From CBDVBZ01 sp965372355 (GTDB taxonomy: Bacteria > Krumholzibacteriota > Krumholzibacteriia > WVZY01), in NCBI GenBank assembly GCA_965372355.1, contig CBDVBZ010000123.1, positions 1-10,315 on the forward strand: a stretch of DNA of 10,315 bases. Direction: 5' to 3'. The notes below the pieces were generated by a model that worked only from the letters and a program-made list of their open reading frames with translations, searched no databases and was not told the DNA's origin. Positions 1 to 6,637 of the stretch are shown here, in pieces (position 1 is the first letter of the stretch; the number at the start of each line of letters is the position of its first letter). The position numbers and the translations under genes are program-made.

Positions 1-1
1 C

Positions 2-636
2 TTCGCAGGCACCGTGGACTTCGGGGGTGGGGTGCTCACGAGCGCGGGTGGCTATGACATCTTTGTGGCGAAGTTCAACACGAACGGCATTCACGCCTGG
101 AGCGATGGGTTCGGCGGTACGGGTGCCCAGTTGAGCCGGAGTGTTACCACCGATCCTCCAGGGAACGTCATCGTCACGGGCTACTTCGCAGACACCGTGG
201 ACTTCGGGGGTGGGGTGCTCACGAGTTCGGGTGGCTATGACATCTTTGTGGCGAAGTTCAACACCAACGGCGTTCACGCCTGGAGCGACGGGTTCGGCGG
301 TGCGGGCGACCAGTTGAGCCGGAGTGTTGCCGCCGATCCTTCAGGGAACGTCATCGTCACGGGATGGTTCGAGGGCACCGTGGACTTTGGCGGTGGCGCG
401 CTCACGAGCGCGGGTCTCGATGACATCTTCGTGGCGAAGTTCGACCCGAGCGGCAATCACGTCTGGAGCCAGCAATTCGGCGATGCGAGTAGCGAGCGGG
501 CCCATGGTGTTGCGGCCGATGCGTGGGGGAACGTTATCGTTACGGGATGGATCGAGGGCACTGTGGACTTTGGCGGTGGGGGGCTCACGAGCGCAGGCCT
601 CCATGACATCTTCGTCGTGAAATTCTTCTCATCTCC
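2..636 (+). repeat. Tandem 183-bp coding repeats (SBBP-type), 3.5 units
   Basis: Units begin at 2, 185, 368 and 551, each exactly 183 bp (61 codons), with no indels. Units 1 and 2 differ at about 15 of 183 positions, so they are recent duplicates; unit 3 is more diverged, mainly in its second half. Unit 4 breaks off after about 29 codons, where the protein switches to unrelated sequence. More units almost certainly lie left of the window. Such arrays expand and contract by unequal recombination and are prone to collapse in short-read assemblies. Confidence 0.93.
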
Positions 637-3058
637 ACCGATAGGGACGTATAAACCGCACGAGATGCCCCACCAGGATTTCCTTCATATATCTGGGCTC
701 CCTCCTCTCACATCGTCGGCCGTCGATACATTTCATCTCGCCTCGTTTGATTTTGAGATCGGATCTCAGTGCGACCCCGAGGGGTGGACCAGCATGGATT
801 ACTCAGGCAGAGGTGACCTTGCGCAGCTCTATCCTGGTCTTCAGACTCTTCAAGAGGACGAGTGCTTTTTGGACCTGTCGTGTTTGTGGGGATTTTTTGA
901 TCTGCCTACCAGCACAAACTACGCGTGCCACACACCGAATCCGCGTCCGGATGTTGGTGCGGTGCCATTCGTCAATGTCGACGGACTCTACGTCACCAAC
1001 GAAATCTGGTCGCCGTGGATACCCAACACCGGTTCTGGTTATGACTACCGTCTGAGGTTTCTCACCTACCGCGACCTTCCGCTCGACAACGTGGTCTTCT
1101 ACGTCTGGCATGTTCGCTCCCGATCGTCGGGTGTGCAAGGAGACTGGCGGGATCGAGGCCTGGCTTACTACGGGGGTCGCAAGGACTGGATTCGTGTCGA
1201 ACATTCCTTCGGTGATCTGATCGATCCAGACGACGAGGAGATACAGATTGCCCTGGGTGTCTGGGATATGTGTTCGGTGTGGTGCGGAGTGTTTGGCAGC
1301 GGCGCATGCCACAGCCACGCACCGCTCTTCGACGAGGTTCGTGTCGACCGTATCGCGACGTTCGGTCCGCAGTACGGGGTCCGTCACATAGATCTATTCC
1401 AGGACAACTTCGCGGAAGATGGATCGCTGAGCGGTACGGCGCGTGCGGATGCGGCGATCGATATCTTGCCGTCGACCAACCCGGGCATCCAACCGGGTGA
1501 CTCGGTCACGCTGACGATTGCGCCCGTCCATGGCCCGCCTGGTTCTGGCCCATCCGCCTGGATCTATGCCAGGGTTAACAACATGAACGCGCCCAAATCG
1601 GGCGCTGGTTTGGGTTCGCCCGATACCCGTGCGGGCAAAGCGGGTCCCCGTTATCCGCACATCGGCTCGTGGATCGACGCCAATAGCAAAATGTGGGATA
1701 TCTTCCAGACGGATAGTGTGATTGCGCCGGCCGGTGTCAGTGTACCCGATCGCTATTGCGTCGATCTGAACGATGGTCTGTTCGTGCCGGGTGACACAAT
1801 TTTGTACTTTTTCGGTGCAGACGCCGATGGCACCTCGCACAGCGGTAACGAGGTCTACTGGCACCGAGAACTCAACGGCCAGGGCGACGACAACGTCACC
1901 GCCGATATCAACGAAGCTGCCGCCAGTCCGTGTGAGTTCACGATTCTCCCCGCCGGTGGTCACAACCGCGGTGGGGACATTCTTTATGTCGATGACACAG
2001 ACGATCGCGGTGGGCCGGCCCAGCTGTTCTTCGATAGCGCGTTCGACTTGCTGGGGATCAGGGGGTCCGTCGACCGTTTCGACGTTCTGGGTCCGTCGTC
2101 CGCTGCCGGCAACAGTCTGGCCTCGCGGGTGAAGGGCATCACTTCTCAGATCATCGACCCCTATAAGAAAATCATTTGGAATTCAGGTGACCTGTCCAGC
2201 GGCACTATCGGCGACGGTTGGGGGGGAAACCCGGAGAAGTCCGATGACTTCTGTCTTCTCTACCAGTTCGTGAGTGCGCACCCCAATAATCCGGGGCTGT
2301 ACATTTCCGGTGACGATGTCGCCCAGGAGTGGGTAACGTCCGGTGGGTGCGCAAGCGTCCCGTGGTTGCCAACGTACATGAGTTTCAACCTCCTCGCCGA
2401 TGATCACACCATCTGGGGTGAGCCGGTGTCACCGCACCTCACCGGAATCGGTGCCCCCTTTATGGGGGACGTGCTGGTCGCTTTTGGCGGTTGCCCGAGT
2501 CGCAATGATTTCGATGTGCTGCAGCCGACGGGTCCCGCGATCACGCAGTTCGCTTACCCCATCGGCGGTGACGGAGCTATTATCAGCCAGCAGACGCCCA
2601 ACGGGCTAATTGGGTCAATTGCCACCGTGGTCCTATCTGGATTCAGCTACCACTACACGCACGATGCTGCCTATGCCTTCCCACCGGCGCGTGTGGAGTT
2701 TCTGCGGGATGTGCTGGTCTTTCTGGGAAACATTGTGCCGGAGGTGACCGGTATCGATCCGGAAGTCGGGCCGGAACTGGCCAACTATCTCGATAACAAC
2801 TACCCGAACCCGTTCAACCCGGAAACGACGATCCGTTATGGTGTCAAAGTGCAAACGCATGTGTCGCTGAATATCTACAATGTCGCCGGTCGGCTGGTGA
2901 AAACGCTGGTCGACGAGAGCAAGAAGCCGGCGGTGGAGTACAAGGTGACATGGAATGGCGACAACAACAGCGGTCAACCGGCGGCCACCGGCGTGTATTT
3001 CTATAAGCTCGTAACGGGGGATTTCACGCAGACGAAGAAAATGGTTTATCTCAAGTGA
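2..3058 (+). CDS. Large secreted protein, SBBP-type propeller repeats plus C-terminal sorting domain (5' partial)
   Basis: The frame is open to the left edge, so the real start lies outside; the GTG at 14 is inside a repeat. 1018 residues are visible. Residues 1-212 are 3.5 copies of a 61-residue repeat of the SBBP (beta-propeller) type, each with TVDFGGG, DIFVAKF and GNVIVTG blocks. The repeats end abruptly near base 636. The middle part (about 215-925) is not a family I recognise; it has several cysteines, a segment around base 2171 (IIWNSGDLSSG, then YISGDD) that resembles the flavodoxin-like segments common in secreted FCB-group proteins, and APLFDEVRV near 1320, typical of a jelly-roll end strand. 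Bases 2783-3055 encode a FlgD-Ig-like/type IX sorting domain: NNYPNPFNPETTIRY, NIYNVAGRLVKTL, then ATGVYFYKL and a terminal MVYLK. The product is probably exported and attached to or released from the surface; the function is unknown. No RBS can be seen because the start is missing. Gene call near certain; role uncertain. Confidence 0.93.
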   Translation, partial: FAGTVDFGGGVLTSAGGYDIFVAKFNTNGIHAWSDGFGGTGAQLSRSVTTDPPGNVIVTGYFADTVDFGGGVLTSSGGYDIFVAKFNTNGVHAWSDGFGGAGDQLSRSVAADPSGNVIVTGWFEGTVDFGGGALTSAGLDDIFVAKFDPSGNHVWSQQFGDASSERAHGVAADAWGNVIVTGWIEGTVDFGGGGLTSAGLHDIFVVKFFSSPPIGTYKPHEMPHQDFLHISGLPPLTSSAVDTFHLASFDFEIGSQCDPEGWTSMDYSGRGDLAQLYPGLQTLQEDECFLDLSCLWGFFDLPTSTNYACHTPNPRPDVGAVPFVNVDGLYVTNEIWSPWIPNTGSGYDYRLRFLTYRDLPLDNVVFYVWHVRSRSSGVQGDWRDRGLAYYGGRKDWIRVEHSFGDLIDPDDEEIQIALGVWDMCSVWCGVFGSGACHSHAPLFDEVRVDRIATFGPQYGVRHIDLFQDNFAEDGSLSGTARADAAIDILPSTNPGIQPGDSVTLTIAPVHGPPGSGPSAWIYARVNNMNAPKSGAGLGSPDTRAGKAGPRYPHIGSWIDANSKMWDIFQTDSVIAPAGVSVPDRYCVDLNDGLFVPGDTILYFFGADADGTSHSGNEVYWHRELNGQGDDNVTADINEAAASPCEFTILPAGGHNRGGDILYVDDTDDRGGPAQLFFDSAFDLLGIRGSVDRFDVLGPSSAAGNSLASRVKGITSQIIDPYKKIIWNSGDLSSGTIGDGWGGNPEKSDDFCLLYQFVSAHPNNPGLYISGDDVAQEWVTSGGCASVPWLPTYMSFNLLADDHTIWGEPVSPHLTGIGAPFMGDVLVAFGGCPSRNDFDVLQPTGPAITQFAYPIGGDGAIISQQTPNGLIGSIATVVLSGFSYHYTHDAAYAFPPARVEFLRDVLVFLGNIVPEVTGIDPEVGPELANYLDNNYPNPFNPETTIRYGVKVQTHVSLNIYNVAGRLVKTLVDESKKPAVEYKVTWNGDNNSGQPAATGVYFYKLVTGDFTQTKKMVYLK

Positions 3059-3156
3059 GCGTTCACGCCGAGGTTTATTCGGCTACTGTCTAATACGGCG
3101 GCTGCCAGGGATTTTGAGCACGCTTTTGCTGGTGGCTGAGTATGCCCTTCACCCAA

Positions 3157-3417
3157 TACAGGGTGATGAACTTGCCCTGTTTGTCGTACCACTCGGCGGT
3201 CACATCGATATCGGATCCCGTGACCGTGCGCCACCCATTTCCTCTTGCCGTCCCAATGAACCTCGTGTACCCGAGGGCCATACGGGCCGGCGCGGAGCCG
3301 CGAGACTTGCCGCCCGGCGACATCGAAGACACGGACCTCAACGGGACTGCGATCGTTCAGCCCAAAACGAAACGTGGCGCCGTCGGTGACGGGATTGGGT
3401 GACATGGCAAAGAATGT
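3157..3417 (-). pseudogene. Orphan C-terminal sorting-domain tail (remnant)
   Basis: Read on the minus strand from about 3417, the frame gives FFAMSPNPVTDGATFRFGL, then VEVRVFDVAGRQVSRL and HEVHWDGK, which is the diagnostic order of a FlgD-Ig-like/type IX sorting tail (NPN/SPNP, V-x-V-F-D-x-x-G-R, W-D-G). After WDGK (about base 3247) the match to the family weakens (VAHGHGIRY, RQTGQV) and no proper stop follows: the frame runs on into the convergent gene to the left. One of the other frames (to a stop at 3090) also looks protein-like here, so one or more small indels are likely. There is no parent protein upstream: the tail is joined out of frame to a beta-barrel fragment. The ATG at 3405 has no good ribosome-binding site. 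I read it as the surviving 3' end of a lost secreted protein gene. Confidence 0.72.
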
Positions 3418-3419
3418 GG

Positions 3420-3518
3420 GTACTGGAAGCCGCCGCCAAGGGCAAAGCCCACGTTCGTGTCCGAGACTTCGAAGTCACCCGGGATTGATTTCACGTCTGA
3501 GGAAGTGCGATGAGCGCC
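3420..3518 (-). pseudogene. 33-codon fragment of a second beta-barrel gene copy
   Basis: Bases 3420-3518 align without gaps to 4345-4443, an internal part of the intact beta-barrel gene on the same strand. By my count about 74 of 99 bases and 23 of 33 residues are identical; shared blocks include RTSS, DTN and GFALGGGFQ. The fragment starts 9 bp after the stop codon of the lipoprotein gene and ends at the junction with the orphan sorting tail, which is in a different frame. The fragment's own frame continues for about 17 codons of unrelated residues and then stops. It has neither the signal peptide nor the C-terminal strands of the barrel, so it is a relic of a paralogue, not a gene. Confidence 0.85.
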
Positions 3519-3527
3519 CGATCGGAA

Positions 3528-4055
3528 CTACTGCAACGGCCCGCTGACCAGACGAATGTCATCGATCCACACGGTGCCTGTGCCCGCGATCACCAGATTG
3601 AGTTTGATGTTGTCCGGGTTCTCGCCCACCTTCAAAAAGAACGGGGTCTCCTGGGTGGTCCAGTCGGTCGTCCCGCTCAACGGCGCATGCAAAGATCGGG
3701 AGAAGTACTCTCCCCGTCCGGGGAAGTGACACCACATCTCGAGGTAGGCCTCCCCTTCGATGTTGTCGGTTCGGACACGCGCCCGATAGAGCAGCCGGGC
3801 GTTTTCGATATCGATGTCGCCGGTCTCGAACAGTCGGACGGTTAGCGGTTCATCCGCCGAGACCTGGAGCGAGCCGCGGCCGTCACTGGTGATGCCGCGA
3901 TTGATCGTGACGCCATCGGTCGTCAGGATCCCGGTCATGTCGTTGATTGGGTACGCCTTGAGCTCGACCACTTCGGCGGCCTGCCTGGAGCAGCCCAGGA
4001 CGCAGACGAAAAGAGCCGAAAGAAGACACCACGTTTTGAGTGAGTTGAGTGACAT
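3528..4055 (-). CDS. Small jelly-roll-like lipoprotein
   Basis: 175 residues. The frame is open for another 400 bases upstream, but that extension crosses the terminator of the barrel gene and is low-complexity; the ATG at 4055 has a good GGGAGGT site five bases upstream and begins a typical lipoprotein signal: MSLNSLKTW, a hydrophobic core, and the lipobox VLGC with Cys22 as the lipidated residue. The mature part is rich in predicted beta strands: SLQVSADEPLTVRLFE, ARLLYRARVRT, EAYLEMWCHFPGRGEYF, and it ends with VWIDDIRLVSGPLQ. The closing W-I-D-D-I-R-L strand is what is seen at the end of carbohydrate-binding-like jelly rolls (CBM4/9-type folds), but I see no proof of sugar binding. It lies between the barrel gene and the barrel/sorting-tail relics, all on the minus strand; the terminator upstream implies its own promoter. 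Lipoprotein call is firm, fold moderately likely, function unknown. Confidence 0.87.
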   Translation of the reverse strand: MSLNSLKTWCLLSALFVCVLGCSRQAAEVVELKAYPINDMTGILTTDGVTINRGITSDGRGSLQVSADEPLTVRLFETGDIDIENARLLYRARVRTDNIEGEAYLEMWCHFPGRGEYFSRSLHAPLSGTTDWTTQETPFFLKVGENPDNIKLNLVIAGTGTVWIDDIRLVSGPLQ

Positions 4056-4166
4056 CGTTGACCTCCCGATCTTGAGCGTTGATTCTGTGTCAACAGTGGA
4101 GTGCAAGAGGCGCGCCAAGAACTCGCGCCGGCGGAGCTCAACGCCTCGGTTCATCAGTGCTCCCGC

Positions 4167-4203
4167 AAGAAAAGAAAAGGGCCGCGCAAATGTGCGCGGC
4201 CCC
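4167..4203 (-). terminator. Rho-independent terminator of the beta-barrel gene
   Basis: On the minus strand a perfect stem of GGGCCGCGCA with its complement (4179-4188 paired with 4193-4202), a four-base loop, is followed directly by TTTTCTTTTCTT (4178-4167). It lies 24 bp after the stop codon of the beta-barrel gene at 4228. It should separate that gene from the lipoprotein gene, whose start is 112 bp further on. Confidence 0.92.
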
Positions 4204-4227
4204 CTAAAGCAACTAGATCTGGATCTT

Positions 4228-4803
4228 CTAGTTGAACGAGAACAGCATGCCGAGATTGAACATGGCGAATTCGGCGTTTGCCCCTTCACCGGAGATTCGG
4301 TGGTACATACCCTCGGCGTATATTGCGGAATTGCTCGTGCCGTTGAACTGAAAGCCACCGCCAAGAGCAAAACCGAGGTTCGTGTCCGCGAAGTCGAAGT
4401 CGCCCAACGTTGACTTTGTGCTGGAGGAAGTGCGGTAGGCGCCCGCGAGACCTTTCGCATACAGTTTGTGGACGGCCACGGGAAACATGTACCTTGTCAT
4501 CGCCGTGAACTGCATCGACATCATGCTAAAATCCGCGTTGGGTCCCATTGCGGCGATGACCTCGTCCGAGCCACCGTTGCCGAATAACCCGAGTTCGGCG
4601 CCGATGATCAATGAGGGAATCAAGTTGTAACCGATGCTCGCATTGAGGTTGTAACCGTTGTTAACGTCGCCCCCAATGTCTCCCAGCGGCATATTGAGCC
4701 CGGCGCTCACACCGAGCTCGAAGGATGGTGCGAATGGCACCTGTGCCCACGCCGCCGGCGCCAGCACCATAACCAACACGGTGACGAGAAAAATGCGCTT
4801 CAT
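4228..4803 (-). CDS. Small outer-membrane beta-barrel protein
   Basis: 191 residues starting at the ATG at 4803, which has an AAGGAGGAG site three bases upstream; the longer frame to 4929 is not supported. Residues 1-20 (MKRIFLVTVLVMVLAPAAWA) are a signal peptide with an AWA cleavage site before Gln21. The rest alternates polar and hydrophobic/aromatic residues in strands typical of an eight- to ten-stranded OmpA/OmpX-like or outer-membrane-protein beta-barrel domain: FELGVSAGLNMPLG, YNLNASIGYNLIPSLIIGAELGLF, MQFTAMTRYMF, LGFALGGGFQF, AIYAEGMYHRI and the last strand FNLGMLFSFN. The glycine and aromatic girdle pattern is clear. It is expressed alone, with its own terminator. A partial second copy lies downstream at 3420-3518, so this family has been duplicated and lost here. 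The role could be structural or adhesive; no ligand can be inferred. Confidence 0.9.
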   Translation of the reverse strand: MKRIFLVTVLVMVLAPAAWAQVPFAPSFELGVSAGLNMPLGDIGGDVNNGYNLNASIGYNLIPSLIIGAELGLFGNGGSDEVIAAMGPNADFSMMSMQFTAMTRYMFPVAVHKLYAKGLAGAYRTSSSTKSTLGDFDFADTNLGFALGGGFQFNGTSNSAIYAEGMYHRISGEGANAEFAMFNLGMLFSFN

Positions 4804-5112
4804 GGTCTCCTCCTTGTAGAAAGTTGCCCGGGGTTGCAAGGCGTGTGCCACGGGGGATGGCGTCCCCGGCGCAGAGTGTGTCGAGCTTGCACAGAGTGCC
4901 GCCAGAGTTCTCAGGAGGTCATGGAACATCGAAGAGCGGAGCCGTTTCTGCCCCTCTTCTTGATGGGTGTGTAAAGTGTTTTGGACACAAGAATGGCGGT
5001 CCAGTGTTTGGGGCTTGCACTGTGGGATTCCCCGGGACGCACGACGGGGGATACTCGAGGACGTCGCGTGCGGTTACGGGGCGCATCCTGGGGTTTGTAT
5101 GCAGTGCCGGAG
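4804..5112. other. Intergenic region between Fic gene and beta-barrel gene
   Basis: 309 bp with no convincing gene. It must hold the 3' end of the Fic transcript and the promoter of the beta-barrel gene, both on the minus strand. The only sharp signal is the AAGGAGGAG ribosome-binding site at the 4803 end. I see no stem with a T-run for the Fic gene and no clear -35/-10 pair; short weak inverted repeats such as CAGTG/CACTG near 5010-5030 are not significant. Confidence 0.6.
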
Positions 5113-6183
5113 CTAGTCGTCGCTATTGACGGGCGCCTGTTCGCGCTGGAGCCACTTCGCTCCCCGCCCTTTTCCCTGAACCACAATCACGTCTTCGTCG
5201 CGGAGGTCGCGGAGCACGAGCTTGATCATGTCGCGGCTGATGTGCGGGCATTCCTTTTCGATATCCGATATGGCAAACGGAGCGACGCGCCGCTCGACCG
5301 CCATGCGGATCTGCTCGGTTTTCGATATCTTGGTCGTCCGGATCTCACCGACACGCTCTTCGAACTCGCTGTAGGCTCGCAGCAACACACCCCAGAAGTA
5401 GTTCAGCCACGGATGCGAGTCGTGCTCTCCCTCGTGCCACCCCTGGGAACTGTGTTTGAGCGTTTCATAATACGTGGTCTTGGATTCCTCGATGATTCGC
5501 TCGAGACTAATGTAGCGCCCGACGTGGTGACCGAACTGATAGAGCAGAAGCAACGTGATCAGGCGGGACACGCGACCGTTACCGTCCGAGAACGGATGGA
5601 TGCAAAGCAGATCGAGAAGCACGAGTGGAGTAACGATGAGTGGTTCCATACCGTCGAGATCGATCGCTCGTCCATAGTTCTGCGCGAGCGTCTCCATGGT
5701 GGCGGGCGTATCGGCGGCGCTCACCGGTGAGAAACGGAGCTGCCGCGATCCATCCGGCGCGATATCGACGATCTCGTTGTCCTTGTGTTTCCACTTGCCG
5801 CCTTCGTCGGGGAGGTATCGATACATCACCGCATGAATCTGTTGAATCGTGGCGATGGATAGCGTGAGGTACTCGGAGGACTCGTGTATCAGCGCGAGCG
5901 CGTCGCGGTAACCGGCGATCTCCTGCTCCGATCGGTTCTCCGGGTTGCCGGATTCGAGAACGAGCGCCCTGACACGCTTGTACGGCGCGACGACGCCCTC
6001 GATCCGGTTCGACGACTCGCTCGATTCAACCTTGGCCAGCTGCCTGAGGGATTGCAGGATTTCCGGGGTCTGCCGTGCAAAGAGCGCCTGTTTCCCCTGA
6101 TATTCCCCAATCTTCTTGAGCGTGGAGGCCTGTGATTGGTCTAACCTTATTGCGTTAAGGTAGTTAAGGTTGAGTGACCGCAT
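5113..6183 (-). CDS. Fic family protein, class II (putative AMP-transferase) with winged-helix C-terminus
   Basis: 356 residues, full length for stand-alone class II Fic proteins. The N-terminal helix region has KKIGEYQGKQALF and the inhibitory motif S58-N-R-I-E62-G63, matching (S/T)xxxE(G/N). The central Fic fold carries an intact active site HPFSDGNGRVSR: His196 is the catalytic base, Asp200 binds Mg2+, and Gly201-Arg207 with Asn202 hold the nucleotide phosphates. Family members mostly transfer AMP from ATP to a hydroxyl of a target protein, and Glu62 would keep the enzyme off by competing for ATP placement. Residues about 286-346 (KTEQIRMAVERRVAPFAISDIEK to VIVVQGKGRGAKW) look like a winged helix, common in this subfamily and suggesting DNA binding and autoregulation. 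The start at 6183 has a moderate AAGGCGG site. Upstream lies an inverted-repeat operator candidate. No antitoxin-like small gene is beside it, which fits built-in inhibition. The target is unknown. Confidence 0.95.
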   Translation of the reverse strand: MRSLNLNYLNAIRLDQSQASTLKKIGEYQGKQALFARQTPEILQSLRQLAKVESSESSNRIEGVVAPYKRVRALVLESGNPENRSEQEIAGYRDALALIHESSEYLTLSIATIQQIHAVMYRYLPDEGGKWKHKDNEIVDIAPDGSRQLRFSPVSAADTPATMETLAQNYGRAIDLDGMEPLIVTPLVLLDLLCIHPFSDGNGRVSRLITLLLLYQFGHHVGRYISLERIIEESKTTYYETLKHSSQGWHEGEHDSHPWLNYFWGVLLRAYSEFEERVGEIRTTKISKTEQIRMAVERRVAPFAISDIEKECPHISRDMIKLVLRDLRDEDVIVVQGKGRGAKWLQREQAPVNSDD

Positions 6184-6216
6184 GTCGATCCGCCTTCGTT
6201 TTGGGTAGTTTGGGCA

Positions 6217-6255
6217 ATTAATGGTGTAATATCAAGCTGAAATTACACCATTAAT
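6217..6255. promoter_or_regulatory. Perfect 14-bp inverted repeat upstream of the Fic gene (putative operator)
   Basis: ATTAATGGTGTAAT (6217-6230) and its exact reverse complement (6242-6255) are separated by 11 bp. The repeat is AT-rich in a GC-rich setting and its near edge is 33 bp from the Fic start codon. Reading toward Fic, TTAATG and TATTAC, 17 bp apart, can serve as a weak -35/-10 pair within the repeat, so a protein bound here would block or shape Fic transcription. There is no T-run, so a terminator is unlikely. The Fic protein's own winged helix is the obvious candidate ligand, by inference. Confidence 0.75.
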
Positions 6256-6339
6256 CCGTTGAGTCCCCCATTTAGTCCATGCGTTGAATGGTCGCCTTGG
6301 GGGCGAGCAGGGATCGAGCCAACCCTTTGGCGTCGCGGC

Positions 6340-6392
6340 AATGGGGTAGTGCGAAGGGGAAATGGCGTAACAACCGGTTCTGCTACACCATT
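6340..6392. promoter_or_regulatory. Second, imperfect copy of the inverted repeat plus one extra half-site
   Basis: AATGGCGTA (6361-6369) and TACACCATT (6384-6392) form an inverted repeat with one mismatch. The half-site core is the same as in the perfect repeat at 6217-6255 (AATGGTGTA/TACACCATT), and the start-to-start distance of the two half-sites is 23 bp here against 24 bp there. A further half-site, AATGGGGTA, lies at 6340-6348, 21 bp (two helical turns) before 6361 in the same direction. The general half-site is AATGGNGTA. Confidence 0.55.
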
Positions 6393-6562
6393 CTTGGGAC
6401 GCGTGGCTCCGGAACAGGACCCGTTCTGGCGCCCATCGACCCGGGAATCGCAGTCGACGTTTGGGGCCCCGACGCTTCGGCAGAGTCGCCAATTGCATCA
6501 CTGCCCATTCCCGTTCGCGGCGTGTTGTGGCGGTTCGCCCTTGAAAACACCGGGTACACGAA

Positions 6563-6593
6563 TTGCAGCGGCCACCGCGAATACTCTATATAT
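6563..6593 (+). promoter_or_regulatory. Candidate sigma70-type promoter for the membrane-protein gene
   Basis: TTGCAG (6563-6568) and TATATA (6587-6592) are 18 bp apart and lie about 45 bp before the ATG at 6638. The -10 is strong and the -35 moderate. This is the only AT-rich promoter-like element in the last 200 bp before the gene. Confidence 0.45.
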
Positions 6594-6637
6594 CCAACAC
6601 GATCAGACCGGGAAAGGCTTTCCGACAAGGAGAACTC

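Larger units (their letters stand above)
6256..6637. other. Intergenic region between divergent Fic and membrane-protein genes
   Basis: About 380 bp without a supported gene; frames that cross it have no ribosome-binding site, no known motif and biased composition. It contains the second operator-like repeat (6340-6392) and the probable promoter of the membrane-protein gene (6563-6593). No RNA gene is recognisable. Confidence 0.6.

Noticed and set aside
4076..4096. Small inverted repeat GTTGA/TCAAC before the lipoprotein gene
   Set aside because: Five-base arms around a seven-base gap are expected by chance; no second copy was seen.
4056..4460. In-frame N-terminal extension of the lipoprotein gene to 310 residues
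   Set aside because: It would cross the terminator and the antisense-frame 3' end of the barrel gene; the ATG at 4055 has a strong ribosome-binding site and begins a lipoprotein signal.
4981..5730. 249-residue plus-strand open frame opposite the Fic gene
   Set aside because: It is a shadow of the Fic codons on the other strand; no ribosome-binding site and no recognisable domain.
6146..6174. Short direct repeats TTAAGGT at the start of the Fic gene, possibly an extension of the operator
   Set aside because: They come from repeated Leu-Asn codons in NLNYLN and do not match the upstream half-site.
6299..6330. Sequence resembling the 3' end of a tRNA on the minus strand (a TCGATCCCTGC-like block)
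   Set aside because: The T-arm does not pair, the loop has the wrong length, and no anticodon or D arm can be built upstream.
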